Positions 33,659-42,372 of a DNA stretch of 64,000 bases are shown in pieces. Position 1 is the stretch's first letter. Each line of letters opens with the position of its first letter. The notes beneath the pieces were generated by a model, which was not told the DNA's origin, searched no databases, and saw only the letters and a list, made by a program, of their open reading frames with translations. The position numbers and the translations under genes are program-made. Source of the stretch: Metallibacterium scheffleri (GTDB lineage Bacteria; Pseudomonadota; Gammaproteobacteria; Xanthomonadales; Rhodanobacteraceae); the NCBI RefSeq assembly GCF_002077135.1, contig NZ_LDOS01000002.1, positions 1,240,001 to 1,304,000 on the forward strand. Reading direction: 5' to 3'.

Positions 33659-34731
33659 GCCGCAGCCTCGTCGCGCGCAGCCGCTGCGAGCAAGGCCAGC
33701 GCGCGATTGTTCTCCTCGGACAAGCCGATGCTCAGGCGCAGGAATCCGGCGAGCTGGGCATGGCGCCCGATATCGCGCAGCAGCACACCCTGCGCGAGCA
33801 GGCGCGCACACACCGCAGGCGCCGCATCCATGGCGAAGGCAATGAAGTTGGCGCGCGAGGGCAATACCTTGCGCACGCCAGGTATCAACGCCAAGGCAGC
33901 GGCGATGCGCTCGCGTTCGAGTCGCGTCGCGGCAATGCGCGCTGCGGTCTGTGCCTGCGCAGCAGGCTCCAGCGCGGCTAATGCCGCTTGCACGCTGGGC
34001 GTGGGCAGCGGATACGGCGCCATGATTCGCCGTAGCAGCGCGATGACCTCGGGTGCCGCCAGCAGCGCGCCGATGCGCGCGCCAGCCAGCGCCCAGGCTT
34101 TCGAGAGGGTGCGCAATACGCCGAGATTCTCGTAGCGATCCAGCAGCGTCGCGACGCTGGCCGCCTGCGCGTATTCGATGTAAGCCTCGTCCACGATCAG
34201 CAGCGCACGCCCACCGAGAGCTTCCGCCAGGCGCTCGATGTCGGTCGGAGCCACCAGGCCACCACTGGGATTGTTGGGCGAACATACGAACACCAGTTTC
34301 ACCGCGGGTGTCAGCGCGGCCAGCACGGCCTCGATGTCGAGCGAGAAGTCCGCACGCAGCGGCACTTCCACGATCGCCACATCCTGCGTGTGCGCACACA
34401 CCGCGTACATGCCGAAGGTCGGTGGCGAGATCAGCACCGCATCCGCGCCCGCGCGGCAGAAAGCACGCGTGAGCAGGTCGATGGCCTCGTCGCTGCCGCG
34501 CCCGACCAGAATCTGCTCGGCGCGCGCTCCGTAAAGCCGCGCCAGCGCATCGATCAGCGCGCGTGGCTGCGGCTCCGGATAGCGATTGAGGCCGCGCCCT
34601 GCGTCCTGCGGCGGCGGCCATGGCGACTCGTTCGCATTGAGGAAAATCGCGCCGCCCTGTGCCTCCATGCGCGCCGAGGAATACGGCGCCAGCGCCACGA
34701 TCTCGGGCCGCGCCAGATCCAGCACACTCAT
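33655..34731 (-). CDS. hisC: Histidinol-phosphate aminotransferase
   Basis: PLP enzyme of histidine synthesis, 358 residues. Visible are [10 protein letters not shown] near the N-terminus, [22 protein letters not shown] (PLP Asp/Tyr), the Schiff-base lysine in [14 protein letters not shown], and a C-terminal [12 protein letters not shown] with the substrate Arg. The start overlaps the hisD stop as ATGA. Confidence 0.96.
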   Translation of the reverse strand: MSVLDLARPEIVALAPYSSARMEAQGGAIFLNANESPWPPPQDAGRGLNRYPEPQPRALIDALARLYGARAEQILVGRGSDEAIDLLTRAFCRAGADAVLISPPTFGMYAVCAHTQDVAIVEVPLRADFSLDIEAVLAALTPAVKLVFVCSPNNPSGGLVAPTDIERLAEALGGRALLIVDEAYIEYAQAASVATLLDRYENLGVLRTLSKAWALAGARIGALLAAPEVIALLRRIMAPYPLPTPSVQAALAALEPAAQAQTAARIAATRLERERIAAALALIPGVRKVLPSRANFIAFAMDAAPAVCARLLAQGVLLRDIGRHAQLAGFLRLSIGLSEENNRALALLAAAARDEAAA

Positions 34732-36038
34732 GGCGCCGCGTCCGCAAGCAATTCAAGACGCAGGCTGACCGCGCGTGCGTGCGCCTCCAACCCCTCGGCG
34801 CGCGCCAGCGTGATCGCGCAGGGGCCGATGCCGCGCAGGCCCTCGCGATCCAACTCCTGCACGGTGATCTGCTTCTGGAAACTGGCCACCGAGACGCCAC
34901 TCCACGCGCGCGCATGGCCATCGGTGGGCAGCACGTGATTGGTGCCGCTGCAGTAATCACCCACCGATTCGGGTGACCATGCACCAAGAAACACCGAGCC
35001 GGCACTGTGTACCGCCGCCAGCAGCGCATGCGGCGCGCGCACCTGCAGAATCAGATGTTCGGGTGCGTAGTCGTTGCTCACCGCGACGGCCTGCGCCAGA
35101 TCCTGCACCTGGATGGCACGGCTGGCCGCCAGCGCCTGGAGCGCGATGGCCGCGCGCGGCAGCAACGCGCATTGGCGCATGACCTCGGCCTGTACCGCGG
35201 CAATCAGCGCCGCACTGGGCGCGACCAGCAGTACCTGCGAATCGGGGCCATGCTCGGCCTGCGACAGCAGATCGGCGGCAACGATGCGCGCATCGGCCGC
35301 GGCGTCGGCGATCACCAATACTTCGGATGGACCGGCGGGCATGTCGATGGCGGGGCCGCCGGGCAAGGCCGCGACCTGCTGCTTGGCCTCGGTGACCCAG
35401 GCGTTACCCGGCCCGAACAGCTTGTCGCAACGCGGCACGCTGGCGCTGCCCAGCGCCAGCGCGGCGATCGCCTGCGCGCCGCCCAGCTTGAACACACGCC
35501 GCACACCGCAGCGGCGCGCCGCATGCAATACGGCCGCATCGCAACGCCCGTCGCCACGCGCTGGTGTGCAGATCACCACTTCCGGACAACCGGCAAGCCG
35601 CGCGGGCACGGCCAGCATCAGTACCGTCGAGGGAAGTGGCGCACTGCCCGCCGGCACATAGAGACCAACCCGCGTGATCGGCCGCAGCATGCGCTCGCAG
35701 ACCACGCCAGGCGCCGTCTGCACGCGTGCCGGTTGCGGCGCGGTGGCGGCATGGAACTGCTCGATGCGCGCGGCGGCCTCGGCGATCGCGGTTTTGAGCG
35801 TGGTGTCGAGTACGGCCTCGGCGGCGTCGAACTCGGCGTCGCTGACTTCCAGCACATCCAGTGTCACGCCATCGTGACGGCGCGTGAGCAGGCGCAGCGC
35901 GGCGTCGCCATCCGCGCGCACCTGTTCGATGATGCGCGCCACGCCGTCGCGCACGGCGGCGCTGCGCGCGCGCACCGGGCGCTGCAGTGCTTGCACGCGC
36001 TGCGCGGCGCTCAAATCGTTCCAGATCAGACTTTGCAT
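34728..36038 (-). CDS. hisD: Histidinol dehydrogenase
   Basis: NAD-dependent four-electron oxidation of histidinol to histidine, the last two pathway steps. 436 residues with [42 protein letters not shown], the zinc-site [11 protein letters not shown] and [16 protein letters not shown]. Separated by 21 bases from hisG, the only real gap in the operon. Confidence 0.97.
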   Translation of the reverse strand: MQSLIWNDLSAAQRVQALQRPVRARSAAVRDGVARIIEQVRADGDAALRLLTRRHDGVTLDVLEVSDAEFDAAEAVLDTTLKTAIAEAAARIEQFHAATAPQPARVQTAPGVVCERMLRPITRVGLYVPAGSAPLPSTVLMLAVPARLAGCPEVVICTPARGDGRCDAAVLHAARRCGVRRVFKLGGAQAIAALALGSASVPRCDKLFGPGNAWVTEAKQQVAALPGGPAIDMPAGPSEVLVIADAAADARIVAADLLSQAEHGPDSQVLLVAPSAALIAAVQAEVMRQCALLPRAAIALQALAASRAIQVQDLAQAVAVSNDYAPEHLILQVRAPHALLAAVHSAGSVFLGAWSPESVGDYCSGTNHVLPTDGHARAWSGVSVASFQKQITVQELDREGLRGIGPCAITLARAEGLEAHARAVSLRLELLADAAP

Positions 36039-36059
36039 GAGGATGGGCTTCCGCGATCG

Positions 36060-36959
36060 TCAGGCCAGCATTTTTTCCACCGGCAACACCAGCATCGAGC
36101 TGGCGCCAGCGCGCTTCATGTCTTCCAGGTGCTGCCAGGTGATCGCGCCATGACACACCGCCTGCAGCGCCACCTGATCCTTGCGTCCTTCGATCGGCAG
36201 CAGGATCGGCACACTGCCATGCGGCAGAATGCGCCCAATCGCATCGAGCGCCGAGCGCGGCGCATGCAGCATCACCAGCTTGGACTCACGCACCTGGATC
36301 ACACCATCGATGCGCCGCAGCAACAGCTCGATCATCTCGGCACGCGCGTCCGCGGGCAGCACGGCAGGCACCGCCAGAACCGCCTCGCTGTCCAGCAGCA
36401 CCGCCACTTCCCTGAGCTGATTCGCGGCCAGCGTGGCGCCGCTGGACACCAGGTCGCAGATCAAGTCGGCGGTGCCCAGGCGCGGCGCGATTTCCACCGA
36501 ACCGGACAGCGTGACCACGCGCGCGCGCACGCCCTGCGCGCCCAGCCAGTGCTCCAGCAGCGCCGGATACGTGGTGGCGATGCGCAAATCCTGCAACTGC
36601 TGCGCGCCACTCCATTCCTGTTCATGCGGAATCGCCAGCGCCAGCCGGCACTGGCCAAAACCCAGCGTGCGCAACGCGCGAAATCCGGGCTCGCGGTGCA
36701 CGGCGATGGCGGCCAAGCGCTGTTCCTCAAGCACGTTGCTGCCAACCACGCCGAGATCGCACACACCTTCAGCGATCATGCCCGGGATGTCGTCGTCACG
36801 TACCAAAAGCAGATCGATCGGCAGCGTCTCGCCGAAGCAGAACAGCTTGTCGCGGCTCTGCCGGAACTTCAGTCCGCAACGCGCCAGCAGGTCCTGCGAA
36901 GGCTCGGCCAGGCGCCCCGACTTTTGCACCGCGATGCGCAGGCGATCGCGCGGCTTCAC
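36060..36959 (-). CDS. hisG: ATP phosphoribosyltransferase, long form
   Basis: First committed step of histidine synthesis and the feedback-regulated one. 299 residues, the long form with a C-terminal ACT-like regulatory domain (about 225-299), so no HisZ is needed. Seen are [27 protein letters not shown] and the PRPP loop [14 protein letters not shown] (about 169-182). It starts with GTG at 36959, overlapping the hisR stop (GTGA). A truncated near-identical copy occurs at 39402-39909. Confidence 0.96.
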   Translation of the reverse strand: MKPRDRLRIAVQKSGRLAEPSQDLLARCGLKFRQSRDKLFCFGETLPIDLLLVRDDDIPGMIAEGVCDLGVVGSNVLEEQRLAAIAVHREPGFRALRTLGFGQCRLALAIPHEQEWSGAQQLQDLRIATTYPALLEHWLGAQGVRARVVTLSGSVEIAPRLGTADLICDLVSSGATLAANQLREVAVLLDSEAVLAVPAVLPADARAEMIELLLRRIDGVIQVRESKLVMLHAPRSALDAIGRILPHGSVPILLPIEGRKDQVALQAVCHGAITWQHLEDMKRAGASSMLVLPVEKMLA

Positions 36960-37375
36960 GCCCGCACCTCAGGCGAACGCCGCGGCCGAATTGGCTTCGC
37001 GCTGGTGTTCGTGACACGCAGCGCATTGCCCTGTTCCCTGCTCGCGCCAATTGCACGGCGCGGCTTGCGCGCATGCTGCGCGCGCGCGACCGCGGCCAGA
37101 TAGCCACCGTTGCCCTGGTTGAGATAACGCGCCACGCGCCCGATGGTGGTGATGCTCACCGCGGTCAGCTCATGGATTTCCCGGTATGGCGTGGCTGTCA
37201 GCAGGTGCGGCACCACCGACCAGCGATCGACCAGCGCTTCGACCTCAGCCGGGGTGCACAGATCGCGCAGGAAATCCCGCATCTCGGCCACGGTACGCAT
37301 GCTCAACAGGGCGCGGCACAGGCTTTCCTCGGTTTGCGTCCGCGGCTGCCGCGGTTCGATGGATCGACGTTTCAT
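36956..37375 (-). CDS. hisR: HisR, TrpR-family repressor of histidine biosynthesis
   Basis: 139 residues with the TrpR/YerC-like core: [34 protein letters not shown], then the helix-turn-helix [21 protein letters not shown] and GNGGYL. TrpR-type regulators heading histidine operons in Xanthomonadales are called HisR and use histidine as probable co-repressor. It is followed by a Lys/Arg/Pro-rich tail. ATG 37375 is ten bases from a palindromic operator, implying autorepression of the whole his operon. A paralogue with its own operator lies at 39906-40364. Confidence 0.85.
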   Translation of the reverse strand: MKRRSIEPRQPRTQTEESLCRALLSMRTVAEMRDFLRDLCTPAEVEALVDRWSVVPHLLTATPYREIHELTAVSITTIGRVARYLNQGNGGYLAAVARAQHARKPRRAIGASREQGNALRVTNTSAKPIRPRRSPEVRA

Positions 37376-37384
37376 GATTGCATT

Positions 37385-37408
37385 CACGTACTATCACATT
37401 AGTACGCA
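37385..37408 (-). promoter_or_regulatory. HisR operator overlapping the -10 of the his operon
   Basis: CGTACTA-TCACAT-TAGTACG: perfect 7-base arms with a 6-base spacer, ten bases before the hisR ATG. On the minus strand it contains TACTAAT, a good -10 hexamer, so a bound repressor would block RNA polymerase. The same 24-bp site, but fully palindromic, precedes the hisR paralogue at the identical distance. The half-site resembles the ACTAG core of TrpR operators. Confidence 0.75.
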
Positions 37409-37775
37409 ATCATACGCGCATGTGCCCGCCGCTTGCAAGCCGGCATTCACTGGCTTGGGCAAGCCAACGCCGCCCCAAAACCCGGTGGCGACACGCCTTA
37501 ACCTGCCTTTCCCGCTGGCTGCGCAAGTCAAACCGATGCATGAATCACGGTTTCGCGATATTGATAACGCCGCCGAATCCACCTGCGCGGAACCCGCACG
37601 ATCAGTACATGCAGCGCCCGATGCCGGCAATGAGCGTCGGGTGATGCGTGTGCGGGAACTTCGCGCACATGCTGACTCTCTAAACTACGCTCCGTATACG
37701 CCGCACCACCACGACACGGCGGCGCGTTACGGCTTCTGGTGCCGATCATCCCTTCCCGATCCAAGGAATCCGACC
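37409..37775. other. 367-bp divergent intergenic region, his operon / beta-propeller gene
   Basis: Apart from the his operator next to it, nothing coding is supported. Small plus-strand frames here show no family features. The plus-strand promoter of the beta-propeller gene should lie here. AAGGA at 37763-37767 is the ribosome-binding site for the ATG at 37776. Confidence 0.5.
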
Positions 37776-39296
37776 ATGAACCGTTCGCCTCGCCTGCGCC
37801 CGCTGGTTTGCGCGTTGCTGCCCGCCTTATGCTGCCTGGGCAGCACCGCTGCCGTCGCCGGCACGCGCGTGCCCATGCTGCCACCCGGCAATGCTTTGAA
37901 TCCGCAAAGTCCGTTCGCCACGCTATACCTGCCGGAAAACCTGCCCAGCGCCGCGGACGCCAGCGTCGGCCCCAGCGCGTGGACGCACGCCTACGGCAGC
38001 CCGCAGCATAATGCCGCATTCCCGCTGCCGGCCTCGGCACCGCTGTGGGCGCGTGCCGGCGTGCACTGGAACTTTCCCGAGGCGCGCGCATGGCCGCTGA
38101 GCGATGACAAGCCCTTTGGCGCCGGGGTCTACGGCATCAAAGAAGCGCTGCCGGTGCAGACGCAGTTCTACGGCAATGCACTGGGCGTTTCGGTGGTCGG
38201 CGGCGTGGTGTTCGCCGAAAGCGACGACATGTTCGCCTACGCCATCAACGCGCATACCGGCAAACTGATCTGGCGCAGCAGCCCGGTGGGCAACACGCTG
38301 ATGGGCAACCCGCTGGTCGTGGGCGACAAGGTGTACCTGTCGGCCGGCAATGTCGGCTTCAATTTCGCCAACGTGATGCGCTTCAAGAACAACCCCGCCA
38401 GCGCCGGACGCGGCGTCAACATCAGCTACAACGGCATCTATGCCATGGACCGCAAGACCGGCGCATTGGACTGGTATTTCCCCACGCGTGGCGACGCCAT
38501 GCCGACGCCTGCCTACGATGCGGGACGCCTGTTCATCACCACCGGCAACGGTAGCGCGGTGTGCATCGACGCCACCAACGGCGCGCTGATCTGGCGCAAC
38601 CACCTGGGTGGCATCGCCAACATGTCCAGCCCGGCGGTGGCCGATGGCCGCGTGTATGTGGCCATGTCGGTCAAACCCTTCCTGTACGCGCTGGATGCGC
38701 GCACCGGCAAGGTGCTGTGGCGCGGCACCATCCCCGGCGCGGCCAACACCGGCATGGGCGATGTCTCGCCGGCGGTCAGCGACGGCATCGTGGTGCAGGA
38801 TGCCGTGGCCAATCCCATGGACATCGCCGGCAAACCCACGCTGGAAACCCTGGTGCGCGCCTTCGACGCCAGCACCGGCAAGGTGCTGTGGACCTACGAC
38901 ATGGGTCGGGGTCACAAGGTGCCGGCGTTCAAGGGCGGCGTGCCGATGATCCACGACGGCGTGGTGTACGTCGGCAGCCCGGTCACCTCGGCCTACGTCG
39001 CGCTGAATCTGAAAACCGGCAAACCCTACTGGCGCTGGCCGGTGCCCAACGCCGGTGCCGCTGGCGCCGGGCGCGGCGCCCCCACGTACTATGCGGGCAC
39101 GCTGTACGTGGCCACCGGGCCGAATCTGTACGCGCTGAATCCGAAGACCGGCCGGGAACTGCATAGCGTGCACGTCGGTGGCCGCTTCGGCATCGTCAAT
39201 CCGACCATCGTCGGCGGCACGATCTACCTGGGCAACTCATGGGACTGGGTCAATGCCGTGCCGCTGCGCGAGGTGAATCCGGCCGCGCATCCCTGA
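37776..39296 (+). CDS. Periplasmic PQQ-like beta-propeller protein
   Basis: 506 residues with a signal peptide (about 1-28, ending AAVAG). At least six quinoprotein-type blades follow, each with the A-x-D/N-x-x-T-G-K-x-x-W pattern: [87 protein letters not shown]. It may be a dehydrogenase-like quinoprotein, a BamB-like scaffold, or a member of the tetrathionate-hydrolase-like propellers, which have similar size and location; the sequence alone does not decide. Its 3' end overlaps, antisense, the end of the truncated hisG frame by 47 bases. Confidence 0.75.
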   Translation: MNRSPRLRPLVCALLPALCCLGSTAAVAGTRVPMLPPGNALNPQSPFATLYLPENLPSAADASVGPSAWTHAYGSPQHNAAFPLPASAPLWARAGVHWNFPEARAWPLSDDKPFGAGVYGIKEALPVQTQFYGNALGVSVVGGVVFAESDDMFAYAINAHTGKLIWRSSPVGNTLMGNPLVVGDKVYLSAGNVGFNFANVMRFKNNPASAGRGVNISYNGIYAMDRKTGALDWYFPTRGDAMPTPAYDAGRLFITTGNGSAVCIDATNGALIWRNHLGGIANMSSPAVADGRVYVAMSVKPFLYALDARTGKVLWRGTIPGAANTGMGDVSPAVSDGIVVQDAVANPMDIAGKPTLETLVRAFDASTGKVLWTYDMGRGHKVPAFKGGVPMIHDGVVYVGSPVTSAYVALNLKTGKPYWRWPVPNAGAAGAGRGAPTYYAGTLYVATGPNLYALNPKTGRELHSVHVGGRFGIVNPTIVGGTIYLGNSWDWVNAVPLREVNPAAHP

Positions 39297-39909
39297 CACT
39301 CGCCGCAGACCCGGCAGACAATCGCCAGCCGGCGTCGCACTCGCGCGCGGCGTTGAGCGTGTCGCGGCGGTAATCCAGCGCCTGCGCGGCGGTGTACAGC
39401 AAATCACAGATCAGATCGGCGGTGCCCAGCCGCGGCGCGATTTCCACCGAACCGGACAGCGTGACCACGCGCGCGCGCACGCCCTGCGCGCCCAGCCAGT
39501 GCTCCAGCAGCGCCGGATACGTGGTGGCGATGCGCAAATCCTGCAACTGCCGCGCGCCACTCCATTCCTGTTCATGCGGAATCGCCAGCGTCAGCCGGCA
39601 CTGGCCAAAACCCAGCGTGCGCAATGCGCGAAATCCGGGCTCGCGGTGCACGGCGATGGCGGCCAAGCGCTGTTCCTCAAGCACGTTGCTGCCAACCACG
39701 CCGAGATCGCACACACCTTCGGCGATCATGCCCGGGATGTCGTCGTCACGTACCAAAAGCAGATCGATCGGCAGCGTCTCGCCGAAGCAGAACAGCTTGT
39801 CGCGGCTCTGCCGGAACTTCAGTCCGCAACGCGCCAGCAGGTCCTGCGAAGGTTCCGCCAGCCGTCCGGACTTCTGCGCCGCGATGCGCAGGCGCTCGCG
39901 CGGCTTCAT
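39250..39909 (-). pseudogene. Truncated hisG copy fused in frame to an ammonia-lyase fragment
   Basis: The frame starts at ATG 39909 with 170 residues almost identical to HisG (about four substitutions: D5E, V11A, A108T, Q120R). Immediately after DLICDL it switches to [19 protein letters not shown], which matches residues 522-540 of the ammonia-lyase at 42373-44259, then ends in 30 unrelated residues. The junction removes the PRPP-binding [11 protein letters not shown] loop and the regulatory domain, so the product cannot be an active ATP phosphoribosyltransferase. It is still open and coupled (ATGA) to hisR paralogue 39906-40364, so it may be expressed. Confidence 0.85.
39345..39400 (-). repeat. 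56-bp ammonia-lyase gene fragment, direct repeat of 42642-42697
   Basis: The two 56-bp segments differ at three positions only and have the same orientation. They flank a 3.3-kb segment holding the hisR/hisG copies, the HNH gene and the DUF4160/DUF2442 pair. Recombination between them would delete that segment. Confidence 0.85.
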
Positions 39910-40364
39910 GCCGGCACCACGGTTGCGCGGCGCGGCTTGCCCGGCTTCGTGCTCGCGCCCGTGGCGCGGCGTGGCTTGCCGGATTTCGTGCTCGTGTCCA
40001 CCGCACGGCGCGACAGGCACGGTTCAAGATTCACGCCTGCTGCACGGCGCGGCCGGCGCGACTGCTGCGCGCGCGCCGCCGCCGCCAGATAGCCGCCGTT
40101 GCCATGGTTGAGGTAGCGCGCCACGCGGCCGACGGTGGTGATGCTGACCGCGGTCAGGTCGTGGATCTCGCGGTACGGCGTCCCCGCCAGCAGATGCGGC
40201 ACCACCGACCAGCGGTCCACCAGCGCCTCGACCTCGGCCGGCGTGCACAGATCGCGCAGGAAGGCGCGCATCTCGCCCACGTCGCGCATGGCCAGCAGCG
40301 CGCGGCACAGGCCCTCCTCGGCCAGGGCACGCGGCTGCAGCGGTTCCAGCGAGCGCCTCTTCAT
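39906..40364 (-). CDS. Second HisR-type TrpR-family regulator with repetitive basic tail
   Basis: 152 residues. The TrpR-like core (residues 1-108) is about 82% identical by eye to HisR at 36956-37375, with the [24 protein letters not shown] almost unchanged. The tail differs: two 13-residue basic units ([11 protein letters not shown] and [11 protein letters not shown] type) encoded by a 39-bp tandem repeat. Its own perfect 24-bp operator lies ten bases upstream. It is followed by the truncated hisG rather than by a complete operon, so it may act in trans on the his operator. ATG 40364 mirrors the hisR start. Confidence 0.8.
   Translation of the reverse strand: MKRRSLEPLQPRALAEEGLCRALLAMRDVGEMRAFLRDLCTPAEVEALVDRWSVVPHLLAGTPYREIHDLTAVSITTVGRVARYLNHGNGGYLAAAARAQQSRRPRRAAGVNLEPCLSRRAVDTSTKSGKPRRATGASTKPGKPRRATVVPA
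39922..39999. repeat. Two-unit 39-bp tandem repeat in the second hisR tail
   Basis: Units 39922-39960 and 39961-39999 differ at a handful of positions and encode the Lys/Arg/Pro-rich 13-residue motif twice. The corresponding region of hisR at 36956-37375 has only a degenerate version. Confidence 0.8.
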
Positions 40365-40373
40365 CGTTGCTCT

Positions 40374-40397
40374 CACGTACTAATGCATTAGTACGTG
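40374..40397 (-). promoter_or_regulatory. Perfect 24-bp palindromic HisR operator
   Basis: The left half CACGTACTAATG is followed by its exact reverse complement. It includes the TACTAAT -10-like hexamer in the minus direction and sits ten bases before the start of the second hisR, the same geometry as at 37385-37408. It differs from that site at five of 24 positions, all in the centre or at one end. Confidence 0.8.
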
Positions 40398-40571
40398 ATG
40401 CTAACCGATGGAAGGGACGGGCTGCAAGCCCGACAGCTGCTGGGCAACGCGAGCGAGGCGCCGCTGACTGCGTCAGCTATGGAACTACCTGATTGACGCC
40501 ATGCAGCGCAAGGATGAACATCCTGCGCTACACCCCGGTTCTGGGGTCTACACTTGTTGGACGTCTTGACC

Positions 40572-41501
40572 GTGAAGTTCGAGCTCACAACCTTGGAGGA
40601 ATACAGCGATGAAGCGCTTCTCGCCGAGCTTCGTCGCGTCGCTGCCATCGTTAAAACGCCGAAGCTCACCATCAGTCAGTTCAGCTCCATCGCAAAGGTC
40701 CACGGCTCCACGCTACAAAAGCGATTTGGCGGTTGGAAAAAAGCCTTGAAAGTCGCGGGCCTCAGCGAACGAATCGACAGCGGCAACGTCGCCAAGTCCC
40801 TGGACGAAGCTCTAAAGGCCATCGCAAGAGCGGCACAAGAGCTTCAGAAGAGCGTCCTGACGCTTCAGGAATTTGAAGCGCACACAGGAATTTCAGGTGC
40901 GTCGGTGCGCCGGCACTTCGGCTCGTGGAGAAAAGCGCTTGAAGCAGCGGGCCTGAACCAGTCGCTCCTCGGGCGCCGATATACGGACGAGGAGTGTTTT
41001 GAAAACATCCTTACGCTGTGGACTCACTATGGACGCCAACCGATATTTGGCGAACTCAAACGGCCGCCCTCCGTAATGGGACCAAAAGCTTATGTCCGTC
41101 GTTGGGGCGGCTGGCGAGCGGCACTCGCAGCCTTTGTGAGGCACGTCAAGGAGGCGCCGGAGTTGCCCCAGCAAATCGAAACGGCCAAACCTTCAAAAGT
41201 TGAAGCCCAAGAACCGAACGCTGGCGGCGCACCACGCTCTATCAGCCTCGCCCTGCGCTACAGAGTACTGACGCGCGACAAGTTCAGATGCGTAACATGT
41301 GGTGCTTCCCCTGCAAAGGACGTAGCCGTTGAGCTGCATGTGGACCACATTCATCCGTGGTCGCGCGGCGGTCAAAATACGGAGAAGAATCTGCGCACGC
41401 TCTGTTTCAAGTGCAACCTCGGAAAAGGGGCAACGGTTGAAGACGCCCAACAAGGTGCTCCAGTCGACGGTCCACTTGCTGCACTCGTGGCTCGCGGCTG
41501 A
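40572..41501 (+). CDS. HNH endonuclease with homing-endonuclease-associated repeats
   Basis: 309 residues from GTG 40572 (KFELTTLEEYSDEALLAELRRVA); TTG 40554 is an alternative. Three repeat units with the FGGWKKALKVAGL / FGSWRKALEAAGL / WGGWRAALAAF signature are DNA-binding repeats found with homing endonucleases. The C-terminal HNH domain is complete: FRCVTCGASP, ELHVDHIHPWSRGGQNTEKNLRTLCFKCN, with two CxxC zinc pairs and the catalytic DH and N. It is less GC-rich than its neighbours. It may be a solitary mobile nuclease or a defence-type nuclease. No intron or intein context is seen. Confidence 0.8.
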   Translation: MKFELTTLEEYSDEALLAELRRVAAIVKTPKLTISQFSSIAKVHGSTLQKRFGGWKKALKVAGLSERIDSGNVAKSLDEALKAIARAAQELQKSVLTLQEFEAHTGISGASVRRHFGSWRKALEAAGLNQSLLGRRYTDEECFENILTLWTHYGRQPIFGELKRPPSVMGPKAYVRRWGGWRAALAAFVRHVKEAPELPQQIETAKPSKVEAQEPNAGGAPRSISLALRYRVLTRDKFRCVTCGASPAKDVAVELHVDHIHPWSRGGQNTEKNLRTLCFKCNLGKGATVEDAQQGAPVDGPLAALVARG

Positions 41502-41609
41502 GCTTGTGCGTTAGCAGGCAATGGGCGTTCTGCGAATGTGCTTTGCGAGCTTCTGCTCCAATGTCTTGTCCACGATCGTGGACGATCTGGCCATCGACCA
41601 CCCCAGCGC

Positions 41610-42053
41610 TTACGCCGCTTTCGCGGCCCAGCGTGCCGACAAGGCCTCGCACGCCAAGGCGACGACGTGCGGAATGGGGCGACTGCCGGTGCGGTAATGG
41701 GCCATCGTGCGGCGGCTCAGGCCGAGTGCCTCGGCGGCAGTATTCAGCGATAGATCGTGCCGGGCCATCCACGCGGCAAAGCGCTCGGGGCCCCATTCGC
41801 CCGCCTGCTCCCGCGCCATCTCGTAGAGCGGGTCGGCGCCCATGTCCACGTCGCCCGGCCACTGCACGGCATGACCCCAGGCATCGGCCTTGGCCTTGCG
41901 GAAATGCGCCGGGTCGCGCAGCGGCCCGTAGAGCTTGTAGCGCCTGACCAGACGCGACACGTCCACCGGCAGGGTCTCGCCGGTGCTCCATGTGATGACG
42001 AGCGTCAGCGGCGGCTGCGCCTTGACGGCACGGATCAGGGGCGGCTTGTTCAT
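41610..42053 (-). CDS. DUF2442-HTH fusion protein, putative antitoxin
   Basis: 147 residues. The N-terminal half (PPLTLVITWSTGETLPVDVSRLV...LYGPLRDPAHF) is a DUF2442 domain. The C-terminal half ends in a helix-turn-helix (LSLNTAAEALGLSRRTMAHYRTGSRPIP). Such proteins are usual partners of DUF4160 and are predicted antitoxins/autoregulators; here DUF2442 and the DNA-binding domain are in one chain. ATG 42053 overlaps the DUF4160 stop as ATGA. Confidence 0.8.
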   Translation of the reverse strand: MNKPPLIRAVKAQPPLTLVITWSTGETLPVDVSRLVRRYKLYGPLRDPAHFRKAKADAWGHAVQWPGDVDMGADPLYEMAREQAGEWGPERFAAWMARHDLSLNTAAEALGLSRRTMAHYRTGSRPIPHVVALACEALSARWAAKAA

Positions 42054-42280
42054 CGCACGATCTCCTTCCACTTTGCCAGCAGCATCGCCGGGTTCGCTTC
42101 GATCCAGGCCATGGCCAATGCGAGTCTGGCGGCCGGCCGTATCGTGCCCGACACCTTCAGCGACTCGATCTCGACCGTGCAGCGGCTGCCGTCGCGGAAC
42201 TCCACGTGGACATGCGGCGGTCGATGATCACGCGGATAGATCGCGACATGACAATCGGCGAACTGCCTGAGCTTTGGCAT
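42050..42280 (-). CDS. DUF4160 protein, putative toxin partner
   Basis: 76 residues with the full family signature: IYPRDHRPPHVHVEF, the DGSRCTVEIESLKVSG middle and a C-terminal ALAMAWIEANPAMLLAKWKEI. DUF4160 genes are almost always next to DUF2442 genes and the pair is treated as a candidate toxin-antitoxin system; biochemical function is not established. It is first in the two-gene unit and divergent in spirit from the HNH gene on the other strand. Confidence 0.8.
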   Translation of the reverse strand: MPKLRQFADCHVAIYPRDHRPPHVHVEFRDGSRCTVEIESLKVSGTIRPAARLALAMAWIEANPAMLLAKWKEIVR

Positions 42281-42372
42281 GACTGATCATGGTGCAATAA
42301 ATTCACCATGTCAACGAAGGCGGACAGCATCAGGCGAAGCCAAGCCCGACGTGGGCGCGCACCTGCCCCGCC

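Noticed and set aside
37376-37644. His-containing small frame near the his operon as a leader peptide for attenuation
   Set aside because: It is on the plus strand, opposite to the his operon, and is not followed by a terminator-antiterminator in the right direction; control by HisR is better supported.
42050-42280. DUF4160 gene read as a classical RelE toxin
   Set aside because: No RelE/ParE catalytic pattern; only the DUF4160 signature and neighbourhood support it.
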